NCBI GenBank assembly: GCA_018136815.1
Contig: CM030931.1
Location: 10,365,072-10,429,071, forward strand
From: Isochrysis galbana
Lineage: Eukaryota; Haptophyta; Isochrysidales; Isochrysidaceae
Length of the DNA stretch: 64,000 nucleotides
Direction of reading: 5' to 3'
Shown here: positions 40,413 through 52,200 of the stretch, in pieces
Numbering within the stretch: position 1 is the stretch's first letter
How the letters are laid out: each line of letters opens with the position of its first letter
Program-made: the position numbers and the translations under genes
Notes under the pieces: generated by a model
The model's input: only the letters and a program-made list of their open reading frames with translations
Database searches by the model: none
What the model was told of the DNA's origin: nothing

Positions 40413-42746
40413 TCACAAATTTACGTTTAACTGTTCCATACACGTACCCGGCACAGGCGCCACGCAACAATCAAGACGCGTGGCGGGTTTTTTCATGATG
40501 TCGGCGATAGGACACTCGAAGACCTGGTTCGCAGACCTCGCCACTGTTTCGATCTGTAGTCGAGTGGCCGAGAGTGGTGTTTCGAAGCGCTTATAATAGT
40601 CCGCCATCCTCCATTTATGCCCTTTCTCCATACTCGGATGCTGCCAAGCAATGTGTGTAGTGCTATACCTCCATCTCTGCTTTCGCGGCAGACCGAGGGC
40701 AACCGGGGCAACGGATAGGTCAAGAGCCATCCGCGCTTGCATTTCGCAGTCGACACGCACAGATCCAGGCCATCCTTGTGGCACGCCCGATTCGTTGAAG
40801 CCGCCGATACGTAAAAATTGAGCACGTCGTACAAACAAGGGGCCCACATCAGCGCATCGTGCCGCCTCTACCCGGGCGCCCGTCGGTCTATCTCTGCACC
40901 GTGGATACCAAGAAGGCAAGTCGTCTATACGCTGCACCCCGACGACATGCTCATCATACTCTGCAACGAAGAAGAGCCCTCCTTTTATTGAAACCGAGCC
41001 CACGAGTTCGTGGGTTCTCAATAAGGCTATGGGAAGAGACAGCCACGATACTCCGGCTGCTATGGGGGGCGGCCGGTCGTCGTCCTGCAAAAACACGAGG
41101 TGCTCGCCGCGTGCTAGCAAGGAGAGCCGGTTGTATGCGCGGAGCTCGTGCACATTCGGCGACCGCAACACTGTGCCATTCGGGCCAGCCGCGCGAAGGA
41201 GAGCAATCGAGTCAGACGGACGCACCTGGAGGGGGGACATGGGATGGCAACACCGATGTGGGAGAAGGAAACGAAAAGGGGTTTGACAGGATCGAAGGCA
41301 CTGTGCACACAATGCCCACATAATGCCCGATGCGTTCTGCCGGCAGAGAGGTCAACCTCAGCAGCAATGAAAGCACCATGGGCATTGCCAGCACGGGAGG
41401 GCGAGGCAGGGTGACTCCTTTCTCAATCGTGGTTGCCACCAATGGGTGACCAAGGTATACGGTAGCCAACGTTGTATGTGATGGGCTGAGAACTGAAGGT
41501 AGCGTACATTCCACGAGTCATCGTTGATCAGCATCTCGCTCCTGAGACCTGTCACAGCTCTCGCCGCCCGTTGAAGAGTCTCCAAAGCTGTGCAAGCCGT
41601 GGCAAGCCTGGAATCATGTTCGGTTTTCCCTCCAGCCCAGTACTGCATCAAAAAGGACACGCCCACGCGCATCTCCAAATCCTCGGTCCCCTCGAGCTGC
41701 ATACTTTGATTTCTCAGCATAGCACTCGCGAGCCCCGCATGCGGCAAATTGGATGCGCGGGTGCATGCGATGCACGGGGAGCCACATGCAATTGGTGCGG
41801 GACATGGAAACTTGCCCTTCGCACCCTCACAGTCGAGTTGGCGTGTGTTGGTTAGCCGGACGACAGCGAGCAGAGAGCTGGCGATCTCCATTGAGTAAAA
41901 GGTAGACTTGATCCATGCGCAGCGCCGACTGTCGTCATGCACTATGTCTGGCGCTGTCCACGCCACGTGCGCCTGTGCTTTGGACGGAGTCACTAGCGTT
42001 CGCGTGATCATGACTGAGTAACCAGCGAGCCACACTCGGGCGGAAAGCTCACAATCCAAGAGCGTCGAGGGGGTACCACGACGCGACAAAGTCTCGTTGA
42101 AGCCAGCAAGCCGCAAGAATAGCGATCGTTCTATCATTAGCGGTCCCATAGTCGCGCACGCCACGGCCTCAGCCGGCATCCCTGTTTCACGCTCCTTGCA
42201 GCGTGGCTGAGAGATCTCATTCGGGTGCTCCTTCGTCGGACATTGCACGCAACACACGCCCTCGGCGAAGCCGAGCATGCCTAACGGTCGCTTGGCGTAC
42301 TGGCTCTGAGAGCGGAACAATCCGAACGACCTGTGCAGCCAGCCACCGGCATCCTCCATCAGAGCCATGTCGTCCTGCAGAATCACCAAGTAGCGCCCGC
42401 GCGCCATCCTCGCCAGACTGTTGTACGCTCGGACTTCTCCAAGGTTTGGCGAGAGCGCGACAAATCCAGAGGTTCCGACGGCCGGTGTGATCGTCGGCCC
42501 GTCGCCCTCTCTCACCTCTGGCGTGTCCACATTGACGAGGAGCTCGTGGCTCACCTGTTGTGCCTCAGCGCTCGTGCGTATCTGCCGAATAAAGCGCGCA
42601 GCGAGCTGGGCGTGTCGGCGCGTGCGAGTGCGGCCACCAAAGTATTGCAACAGAAATGAGACCTGCACATGCTCGCCCAGCGTCTCGCTCGGCCATGGGC
42701 CCGGCAGACCGCCGAGCGCAGCCCCGCCACCGCCGAGCGAGCCCAT
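40413..42746 (-). CDS. Two-domain GT-A glycosyltransferase (family 2-like), 2 exons
   Basis: Probable sugar transferase with two tandem GT-A domains. Exons 42746-41508 and 41225-40413 are joined by a 282-bp GT-AG intron (AAT^GTACGC, CTCCAG^GTGCGT), in phase, for 683 residues. Domain 1 (about 27-290): VSFLLQYFGGR, nucleotide-binding ELLVNVDTPE, EVRAYNSLARMARGRYLVIL, DxD-type LQDDMAL, and acceptor-side LAGFNET. A Cys-rich linker follows (CPAPIACGSPCIAC). Domain 2 repeats the plan: VGVSFLMQYWAGG, MLINDDSWN at the exon border, ELRAYNRLSLLARGEHLVFL, LQDDDRP, IGGFNES. The intron cuts domain 2 at the same point where domain 1 has its nucleotide-binding strand, which supports the join. No signal peptide or transmembrane anchor is obvious; donor and acceptor are unknown. 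Confidence 0.82.
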
Positions 42747-42815
42747 CGCGACTCTCTTCTCGCCTTTCTCTTCCTTCTCCCTATTTATAGCCTTGATATC
42801 TTGATGCCTTCGTGA

Positions 42816-42918
42816 ATTGTAGTCTTGTAAAGCATTTTGCTGGCTAGCGCATTCCTAGCTTCTTCACATACACCGGACGAGCCATGATGCGCCAACCGCG
42901 CACACCCCCATCGCGGGG
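42816..42918 (-). promoter_or_regulatory. Upstream block shared with the 61-kb gene (copy 1)
   Basis: About 100 bp, 70-170 bp upstream of the glycosyltransferase start, match 61,291-61,383 upstream of the CUS2-like gene in the same relative orientation. The core ATACACCGGACGAGCCATG is identical in both, as are CCAACCGCGCACACCCCCA and TTGGCTAGC-type flanks. Either a promoter module or a short repeat. Confidence 0.6.
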
Positions 42919-43013
42919 TAAGGGCTCCGTTGCCGTCGGAGGCTTCGGTCCCTCAACACTAGGGTTAAACAAAGGGGGAGGGGGACATCTGCTGAAAAGA
43001 TTTGGGGTTGTAT

Positions 43014-43242
43014 AAAAAAAATTCTTAACATTCTCACCGCGCGCGCGACCCTGCTACCTTCTACTGACGGCCGCGCCCGCACCCCTTATCACTCCTCTCA
43101 CTCGCCTTGCGGCTCGTCCCCTCGTGCTCTACTTAGGGGCTCAGTGTTCGGGGTTTCCAGTGGCAGGCGGCGTGCACCGATCCCCGATGGTCGACTCCTC
43201 GGCCTTCCCTCGCGCCATCGGGCGGTCGGCTTCTCCTGGGGT
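43014..43242 (-). mobile_element. 5'-truncated LINE copy, 3' UTR only, 15-bp target duplication
   Basis: GATTTGGGGTTGTAT flanks both ends (42,999-43,013 and 43,243-43,257). The 229-bp insert matches the LINE 3' UTR (GCGCGCGCGACC, CCTTGCGGCTCGTCCC, GATCCCCGATGG) and, on the minus strand, ends GAATGTTAAGAA plus an oligo(T) run. The clean duplication defines the true 3' end of the family. Confidence 0.92.
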
Positions 43243-43257
43243 GATTTGGGGTTGTAT

Positions 43258-43677
43258 ATTATATCTCTTAACCGGCGAATCACCCAGGGAGGTGCTGCAT
43301 GTCGCAGTTGCCTCGAGGACGGGGTGTTTACACTACATGGAACGTCGTCCATTTACCTTAATATATAATATACGGAGCGTAGTACGAGCGTAGAGCGTAG
43401 AGCACTAGAGCACTCAACTACAACTATCGCGAAGCACCTTCAAAGGTGCTTCCTGCCGCCGCAAAAAGATATTACTAATAATATACAACCGTTTATAAAA
43501 AAGGGGTGAAGATTCAGGGCTACACACCTATCGCTAGTCAGGTATATTCTACCCTCGCCATTCATCGCCCTTCCATCCCGTCGCCCCGTATCTTCGCCTT
43601 CCCCCCCTCATTCCTTTTTCTTTGGTGTCGGGGGTGCGGCCCGGGTACACTACCACGGGCCCGGTTTCGGATGCGTG
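43258..43677. other. Intergenic / repeat mosaic
   Basis: AGCGTAG words repeat at 43,375-43,405; 43,580-43,670 resembles 34,780-34,880. No gene. Confidence 0.35.
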
Positions 43678-43984
43678 TTCCGGGGGGTGTCCGCGGGGGG
43701 TGTCCGCGATGGTGTGAGGGGGGCGCGAGGCCCCCCATTGTCCCCCACTTATAAAAGTAGGGGAGCAGCGGTAGGGGTATAGGCGATGGCGGCTTGATCA
43801 CGGAGAGTGTATATCACTAGTAGCCTAGCGGACACCTTCAAGAATGTTTTTTTTAGCCCTGAACCTTCAGAAGGTTTTTATCCTAACTAGACGCAACCTA
43901 CTTTTATAAGTGGGGGTCAATGGGGGCCTCGCGCCCCCCTCTCTCCATCGCGGACACCCCCCGGGGTGGGCCCGTACAATCAAC
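43678..43984. repeat. Fold-back element with about 80-bp inverted arms
   Basis: About 82 bp at 43,678-43,759 are repeated inverted at 43,903-43,984; shared blocks are GGGGTGTCCGCGATGG, GGGGGCGCGAGGCCCCC and CCCCCACTTATAAAAGTAGG. The spacer is 143 bp without coding capacity. The arms also contain the short internal palindrome GGGGGCGCGAGGCCCCC. MITE-like or a fold-back from LINE sequence. Confidence 0.75.
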
Positions 43985-44136
43985 CTCAGCCCCTGCCCTC
44001 TGGCAGGGGCTGGGCAATCATCATCCTGGCCCAGACCCTTCGTGGGCGCGGGCCGCGACTCGCACTCCCACGCCCATACTGGGCCTGCCCTCGAGCTGAC
44101 TCACTCCCCCCCCTCCCCTGGTCGCCAGGCATACAG

Positions 44137-45435
44137 AAAAAAAAACCTTCTTAAAATTCCCCGCTACGTGTGCGGCGTGAGGCAGTGTGCTAGTGTACCT
44201 CCCTACTACCCGACCTTAACCCCTAACAACCCCCTTCCCCTTTCCCAGTTCCCTCATTTTCGGAGAAGCTGGTTCCGGGGAGGCCGCGCGCGCTGCTTCG
44301 GCCAGGAGTTGGAGAGAAGGGGGCGGGAGACTGTGGTTCGTCCTTTGTGTCGGTGTTGGCTCAGGTTATCCTCACTTAAATCTCTTAGGCTCCTCTTTAA
44401 TAAGCGCTGTGATTCCGACTAAGAGGTTAAGCTACTTTAGGTGATGTGTCGTAGGTCCAGACCTCTTGCCGCTTGTAGGAGGTCCTCCGATGTTCCTATG
44501 TTGAAATCCTTGTCCACCGTGTACAGCGGGCTTACCATCTTCTTAATATGTTTGTTGCTCGGGGCGTGTAACCCCATATTCTCTCGTTGTTTTTTTAGCC
44601 TCTGAAAGAAACCGACTTTCGCCGTTACTAGCAGGTGGTATCTCGTAAGTGTCGCTCTTAAAATCGACTTAACGGACCTGCCGTCCGAGTTGCCATACTG
44701 GATGTTGTAGAAGTCGGTTAGGATGTACCTCCACGCCAGGATACCTAAGTATCCTGAGGAGGGGTGCGGTCTATCCACCTGATAACAGAAAAGACGTTGG
44801 GCTGTTTCGGATCCCGGCCTAAGGCTAATCCCCAGAAGTCCTTCTATGAATTCAAAGACGGGCTCCGTCGCGATACATGAGGCCAGGTGAGTGGAACTCT
44901 CAGGGGCTATGCCGCAAAAGCGGCATGTTGGATCGTCAGCAAAACGGTTCGCCGTAGCTATCCTTCTATGTAGGACATGTTTGAAATGCAAATAAGAGTC
45001 TCTAGGCGTTAAAAAGTTGTATTTATACAATTGCGATACTTGTTTCCACTTTCCCGAGAGGACCGGCAGCCTTTTTTCCCATCTTAGCGTGGATTTTTGT
45101 GCTTTTGTTTTCCTCAATGCGAGGAACGCTTTATTTAGTCAAGACCCTGACACTTACATCCTCTAGCATTGTATGCGTGCCTTTTAGCGTGTATTCTTGG
45201 GGTATCGGATACGCCGTTTCCGCCGGGCCGTCGTACGCTCGTCCCCACTTCAGCGGAGTGTATAACTCGTCGGGCAATAGTTGCGGGCTGATCCGCTCGT
45301 GGATGTGGGGCTCTCCCATAATGTTGAGCTTCCGGCGGCTTGGGGCGGCCCCGTTGGGGCGTCGTGGCGGCGGGGGGCTGGGGAGTGGGAGCGGTCGGCG
45401 CGCGCTCCATCGCTAAAACTATAACAATAGTTTAA
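44137..45435 (-). mobile_element. Internally deleted LINE copy (second subfamily), 17-bp target duplication
   Basis: GGTCGCCAGGCATACAG flanks both ends exactly (44,120-44,136 and 45,436-45,452). On the minus strand the element begins with AACTATTGTTATAGTTTTAG, then ATG at 45,410 (MERAPTAPTPQPPAATT, RGRPKPPEA). About 30 codons on, it jumps to the last third of ORF2: EEYTL-type sequence (LYTPLKWGRAYDG, 45,319-45,131), then 45,117-44,437 with the zinc motif CRFCGIAPESSTHLASC and ILAWRYILTDFYNIQYGNSD. The 300-bp 3' UTR differs from that of the other subfamily but ends TTTTAAGAAGG plus nine T. The 5' and 3' ends are both complete. Confidence 0.92.
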
Positions 45436-45452
45436 GGTCGCCAGGCATACAG

Positions 45453-46051
45453 AGGCCACTGGGAGGCTCCAATGGCCAGCGTGGCAAGCGTGGGAGAGGC
45501 AGGGGGGGCCAGGGGCTGAGCCCCAGCCTCCACTGCCCCCTGAGCTGCCCTTGCTGGCCCTCTGGGAGCCCCCAAAGGCCCTCTGAGAGCAGGCCGTGGC
45601 GCGCCGCATGGCGACGCGCCGCAGGGAGAGGGGTGGAGGAGAATGGAGAGAGGGAGAGGGGGGGTTTTGCACCCCCCCCGATGGAGTGCGGTAAGAAACG
45701 GGCCCCGTTTGCGTTAGCAAATGGGCGAAGGGGGGCGGCTGGCGACAGGAGGAAGAGAGGAAGGGAGTGGCTCAAGACGTCCTTGTGGCAGGTATCGGGG
45801 GGCGCAGTCATTTATTTCTTCGAGGACTGCTCGCGGCGCGAGCTGTAAGGGCCGTTCTGCTTCTCGACGAGAGGTCCCCCCCCCCCCCCCCGGTGTTTTT
45901 CCCCGGTGAGTCGCCCGACGTAGGTCGGTCCGCCTCACTGGGTTTTCCCTCATTGTAGCTTGTGGAGAGTTATAATGGGAGCCGGGGGTTTGCGAGGGGG
46001 GAGATTTGAAGGGATGCATATGTGTATGTGTCTGTGCCACCACTTCAAGGC
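45453..46051. other. Intergenic, repeat-rich, no gene recognised
   Basis: GC-rich with a C run at 45,877-45,892. Frames are low complexity. Its right border is the repeat shared with 17.6 kb. Confidence 0.3.
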
Positions 46052-46137
46052 GTGCGCGGGCAGGTGCGCTGAGGGGTGTCGTGATAGTACCGGGCTAGTG
46101 GGAGTAGTGGTACTAACGCTCAGTTGTTTTATATTAT
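46052..46137. repeat. Dispersed repeat, copy 2 of 2
   Basis: Aligns over about 85 bp with 17,634-17,719 (ACCGGGCTAGTGG, GTACTAACGCTCAG). It lies just 3' of the large gene ending at 46,211. Confidence 0.7.
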
Positions 46138-46210
46138 ATTAAACCTAACTAGACGTGCGACAAGTTGTATGCCCAACGACAGCCGCTTGTCCCAAAAGGC
46201 CAAGACATTT

Positions 46211-49200
46211 CTAGGGTGCCAGCCTTGCAACTGCTCGTTCTAACACACCACCTGTGGACATGAGTATGGCAAAGTTCAACTCGCCGTTGGCGAAGCCCAT
46301 GTCACTCAGCTGCTTAAGCTGCTCGGCATAGCGGGGTGTAGGTGGAAGCTGCATCGCCGCTGACATCCCAGCTGACGTTGAAAACCCCTTGTTGCAGGCA
46401 CTTCCAGACGGGACAGGCCGGGCGGCATGACCATTGGGGCTTAGCAGACGTTCCGTGTCACCTGCCCTCATGGTACTGACGGAGGCCCGATCGTTGTGAG
46501 GAGTGTTGGAAGGGGCCGTTTGTCGTAGGCAAAGTTCGTCCCTGTGTTCCCACAATGATGATCGTATGATGCTGAGTAGATTGGGTTCCGCCGCGCCGCG
46601 CCAATGAATGACATTGTCGCATTTGTCCAAGATAAGTTGCAACCTGTTGGCTAGCTCCGACTTGAGTGCTATCAGTGCACTCTGGTTAGTGAAAGTTGGT
46701 TGACTAAGAAGAATGAGAAGGCTGTGGAGGCATTTCACGCTTTGGACATGTGGCATTGATCGATCAGCGGGGAGGTTGGTAGGGGGGACGGTTGGTAGAG
46801 TGTTCGGAGCGTCTTGAGGGATTGTTGGAAAAGAATGCCGCAACTTTGCTTGAATCAGGCGGCGATGCTCATCGATCTCGCTCCGGCTGTGGACCCACAC
46901 AGCCTTCATTTCCTGTTTCGTGGCATGCGCTGCCGCCTCGCACAACATTTTAGAGTATGCACACGTGAGAGCTTGAAGCACCGACATCGCTATTGGCTCG
47001 CCCACGTGTTGCAGCACACTTGGCAGCACGTCGGGACGAGTGCCCTCACCGACCACGGGCCGTGGAAGGAGCCATGTGGATAGTAGCTCGAAGATCCGAA
47101 GCGCTAGAAAGATGGCAGCAGGGTGACGGACGTCCTGATTCCAAATGAGAGCTGAGAGTAGCGACGGAATGATGAGCTCGCGCAAGTTGCGTTCATGATC
47201 AAGTGAGCGAAGCACGAGTGGCACACATCCATCGCGCACCAGCGCGACATGCCACCGCAACACATCGCCTAGTGTTTCAAAGGCGATGGCCACCCGAGAG
47301 GCGAGTGTGCTTGCCAGTACACTCTGCTGTACGGGGAGGAAAAGACGGGGCAACAGCACGGAGCGCAACTGACGTTGTGCAAGATCAGCTAGTGATGGCG
47401 ATTTGAAGGCCTGGAGCATTTCCCGCCTGCTAGCCACCCGATTTGCCTCCCTACCGACGGCCAGGCACGTGAGGCAAATGACGTCAAGACTCCTAGTAAC
47501 ACGAGCACGATCATGCTTGGCAAGGCGAGTGATCAAGATCAAAAATTCGCATAGTCGCGATCCGACTTCCTTGCGCAGTGCTGGATACGGTCCCTTGCCC
47601 TGGGTTGGTGGCAAAATGGATGGCAGGATGAGTCTATTCACCAACCACTCGTAGGCACGCCCGTCGTTGGCAAGAACGACTTTTGGCACTTTTTCCAGGA
47701 GAGAGGACGCAAACCAACAGGCAAAATAGGCGTACTGCTTGCACTCGCTCTCGACAACCTCGGCACCAACGGGCAGAGTTTCGGTATTTATTCGCTGTCG
47801 ATTAGCCCTAACGGCAAGTTCATCGGTGCAACGCACCATCTGTCGACACGCGACGCGCAAAAGCCGCTCTATGCGCTGAAAGGTCACCTTCTCGTCTTGG
47901 ATGCAAAGTCGTGTTGCAACATCATCGATGACAATAGAGAGTACGTCAATCCGACGGAAGTTGTCCGGAGTCGCAAGCATCTCATCCGGTATCTTGAGTA
48001 AGGACATGAGCACCGGCGCCGCAGGAGCGGCATGGGCACGAACGGCAGAAAGCAACGCACGAGTAAAGTGCCTTTGCCCGTAACGCGTACCTACGTATAC
48101 CGACTCGACCATCGCCCCGAGCCACAATGCCTCAAGCTCTTCGGACAAGTGTGATAGCATTGGTGAACGAAGCGAGGGCTCTTCTTCGAGCAGGCAGCAC
48201 CAAAACCGCATTGGCACCGCCCGTAGCTCGTAGAGATCTTCAGCTACCCCCCTTTGCTCCATAGGCCTGGAGTCGTCAAAGCGATTGAGGGCGTCCTCTT
48301 TGAGCAGACTCTCCGCTTGTCGCGAGAGTTCGCGGAAGCTCTTCTCGCTCGGCAAATCACGTAGAACGAATGCCTGGATACGCGCCCATGTGTGTATAAC
48401 ATCGCGGAAAAGCCGCCGCCGCGTAGCCTTGTCCCCAATGCGTGATGACCAGTTGTGAGCGAAGTGGCTGCTGAGCACCTGGCCACTTCGCCATGTATCT
48501 GAAATGAGTGCTTGGCGGCATTCCTGACGGAACTGGCTCACCTTTTGCGCCGCGAGCATCTTTGCATCATCAACAACAATGGCTGAAGCCAAGAAGTCGT
48601 CGTCGTCATTGTCGGTAACTGCATCATTGGTCTCTCCATCCAGAGGGTTCAAAGAGGCAGTGTTGACAGCTGCTTCCACCACCCGTAAAGCTGCAGTGCA
48701 CAAATGGGGCTGTGGACACATAGCAAGCTTCGCCAGCGCATCGCAAAGCAATTTTGCCTCTCCACAAGCCTCAGTACTAGTCGAAGGTGGACTCCCAGCT
48801 ACACGTACAATGACCGAGACCATCTTCTCCAGGAGGTAAAGAAGAAGCTCATCAGCTCCATCGATTTTAGATGGTTCGCAGTGGGTACTCTCACCGTTGG
48901 CCGGAACCGAGGGCCCGATCGCCCCGACTGCTCTCGAGAGTTGAAGCAGAACGTCAGCCAATAAATTGGCGGTTGTCGCGACGCGCCCCCCACTATCTTG
49001 CACACGGCAGAAGAGCTGGAGTAGCACCTCGATCTTGATGTAGCATGCGCAAAGACTAGAACCATCTAAGGGCAACATTCGTGCCATTAGACGTGCAAGA
49101 TCGTTCAGGGAAGTCGGGCTTCCACGTTGCACCTCTGCAGCCAGCAGTATTGACGCAGCCCTCGACCAGAGGTCGTCCACACACCCTCGCCGCCGCATGG

Positions 49201-52200
49201 AATCTGTCTGCAACCCTTGATGGGTCGAGGGGCAGCGAATCGCGATGTGGGTTGTGCAGTCGGCCCATGTGATCAATCTCGAGTAAAAACGCTTCGCAGT
49301 CGTTTCGTTACTAGCCGTCGAGGCGCAAAGCATCTGGATGGTCAAGAAGCGCAGGGCGAGCAGCCTGCAATCGTCGGTGATTGCCCACACAGCAGCATCC
49401 AGTGTTTGTGTGGGGAACCAAGCTTCTCTTCCAGCGATGCACTTCCTCCACTTGTCGAGGGGGGGCAGGCGATGATCCGCGCGTGCCGAGCTGCATTGTA
49501 CATTCGGCGGTGGAGACCATTTCCAAATGTCTAGTGCCAGGTCGAAATTGGGCGCCCACGCGGTTGACAGGTCACAACAAAGGCGGAGTAGCTCAATCGC
49601 GGCTGCCTTAGAGTCCTCGCTTGCGCCATACCCAAGTTTCTGCGCCTGCTTGGGATTGAGACATGATTCACGAAGCATGGCCTCGATGAGCATCCAATTG
49701 CTCCCTGTGGAAGCGCAAATCCCATCAGGCTCCGCGATACCCTGCGCATCAAGGGAATAGATTGGAAGTAGCGATGCGAGGCAAAGCTGTCGCCATCGGA
49801 CTTGTTGAAGCTGGGATAGTTGGACTGAAATCCATGTATGCTTCATGATCGATGCATTCCCAACATGGATTTCGGGATCAAGCAACTCGCGAGATATGGA
49901 TCGAGCCACGACCCGAAGATTTCTCCCTTGACCCATTAAGCGATCCGTTAGCAACGCCCAAAATGGGGTCGTCTTTGAACCGGCAGTGGTCACTAGCGTC
50001 CTGCAAGCCATATCAACGCATTGTTGCAAACGATGCCATACGGCGAGCAGCGGTCGATCGACAGCCTCCGTGTGCACAGGTTGTCGCTGCGCCGCCTCAT
50101 CAGCATGTGATCTCGCGCACGTGGAGTGAAACGTGCTTGCGTGTGGTGTCTGCAGAAAAAGGGGAAGCAAATCGTCTATCACGCCCCCAGCATAAGTCCA
50201 GAGGCTTTTTCTACTCGACTCGTCCATGCGAGGACCGAGTATGCTTAGCCACTCGAAGCTAAGCCAACGGGTTTGCAGATGAGCACGCCCTACCTCCAAG
50301 TATTGGTCATTTTCCGACGATGTGGCCGATGTAGCCAGCACAACTGCCATCACCGACGGGAAGGCAGGCATCGACGCGATTATGGCGCTCGTGACGGTTT
50401 GTATTGCCTCGCTGGGCAGCTGAAGCATTGCTCTCTCAACAAGCGACTGGATTTTCTCCCAATGATTTGAGCACTCTTCGAGCGCCGAGCCCCTCGCGGC
50501 CGCTGCCTTCGCTTCCAAAAAATCGGCCGCCGCCGCGGAAGCTATCGCGGATGCCCTTGCCGTCTCATAGCTGTTACCGTCGCTAACACATTCGACCTCA
50601 TCACTAGGAGAAGGCTGAGGAGCAAAAGTTTCCTTTGCGGAACGATCATGCAAGTCTGAGGTCAACGGTACCGAGTCTTGGACGAAGAGATCCGCAGGGG
50701 TCGAAAGGCTCGCCCCAGTGGTGGCGTCGACAGGCGTTGCGGAACTTATCAAGCACAGCAGCTTGGCGCCTTGATTGAGGTGTTCTCGGATCGCGTCGGC
50801 ATAGCTGTCTGCGGCACTATCTTCGGACAATAAATTGGAACGTGCCGCCGTAGCATGCCAAGATGGCGCGAGGGAGGCCAGCCGCCAGCCCCTAGGCAGC
50901 CGTGGAGGTGGCAGGCGAGTAATGGTCGAGTCCAAAATACGCAAGGTGGCCGCGTCACGGATCGGCTGGCCCTTGCGGCGTTTTGCTGCTGGCGCTGCTG
51001 CGCTCCCTTCTGTGGAAGAAAAGGAACGCTTCTCTCCTGGATCCGCAGCGCGCCCATTTGTTGGTCGTTCCGTACCATGGTCATCCATCAAAAGATTGAT
51101 CGAAATCTCCTCGGAACGTTGGAGCTGACGACGGGTACGATCTGCTTGCTCTTGTCGCTGACGCACCCTTTCCACCGATATTTGCAGCCACTTCTCCATC
51201 CTCTCAGACGTCACTTTCATCTTTTTACGGAGTCGTTCGGCAACATCGCTCAGATTCCGCTCTCCGCCATGGCGACGGCCCCCTCGACGTCGCCCACGTT
51301 TCCCATCCCCCGCTGGCCAAGCCCTGCATCTTCGAAGAGAATGAGAATCGGTGGATGACCCCAAGTTGAGTGTAGATTGGACAGAACCCAAGCAGCCTCT
51401 CGTCAACCCAACTGCTATGCCTTGCCCTTGCTGCTGCGAATGAAGATTGGCTTGCCGAAAGATGTGTTCTTCTGCAGGGCAAGGCCAGTGCTTGCTCGCA
51501 TGGCGCTCGTGCACTGTTGCAGGGGCGCGAATATGCGCCTGCATCTGGCATGCACACTTGCCATCACACTTGGGACATGTCCATCGGCCCGAAGCATACT
51601 CAAGGAAGACCCGGAGTAGCCGCAGCTGCGTTTGCTGAATCGCCTCGCCCGCCCGAGCGCAGACATCGTCATTACTCAGACGGACAAATGGAGTAGAGGA
51701 AATATCCTTGGCAAGAGCTTGGATGAGTGAACAAAGTTGCGCTTCGCTCACGCTCGGTGTGAAGAGCTGGCGAATGCAACCGGCGCACACAACGTCTCGA
51801 CACGTCGCGCATTCAATGTGTGCCGGGAGTGCCGTAGCTAGTACGCCGCCGGGCCGCCCACTCTGTGTTTCGGAAAACGTCGACCCCGGTGTGCAAAGCC
51901 GGAGGCAGAAATGACAAAGCAGCCGATGGGGCATCAAGCGCATGCGGTGGGCAAAACGCTCTGTCCGGGATTCGCGCACTTGATCTTGCCCACCCCCGGA
52001 AATTCCTTGTGCCATTCCACTTGGCGAGGCCACCACGCCACCGTGCCAATCGGAGGCGGTGGTTGAGTGAGCTGACGACCTTGTTGAAGAAGAGCGCATG
52101 GCAAGGAGCGCAGCAGATATATCTAATATCGGCCGGCTGCCTTGAAGTTCTCGAGAGCTTCGTTGGATGTTTAGATTGACGTCAGTAGTTCTCTGGAGCT

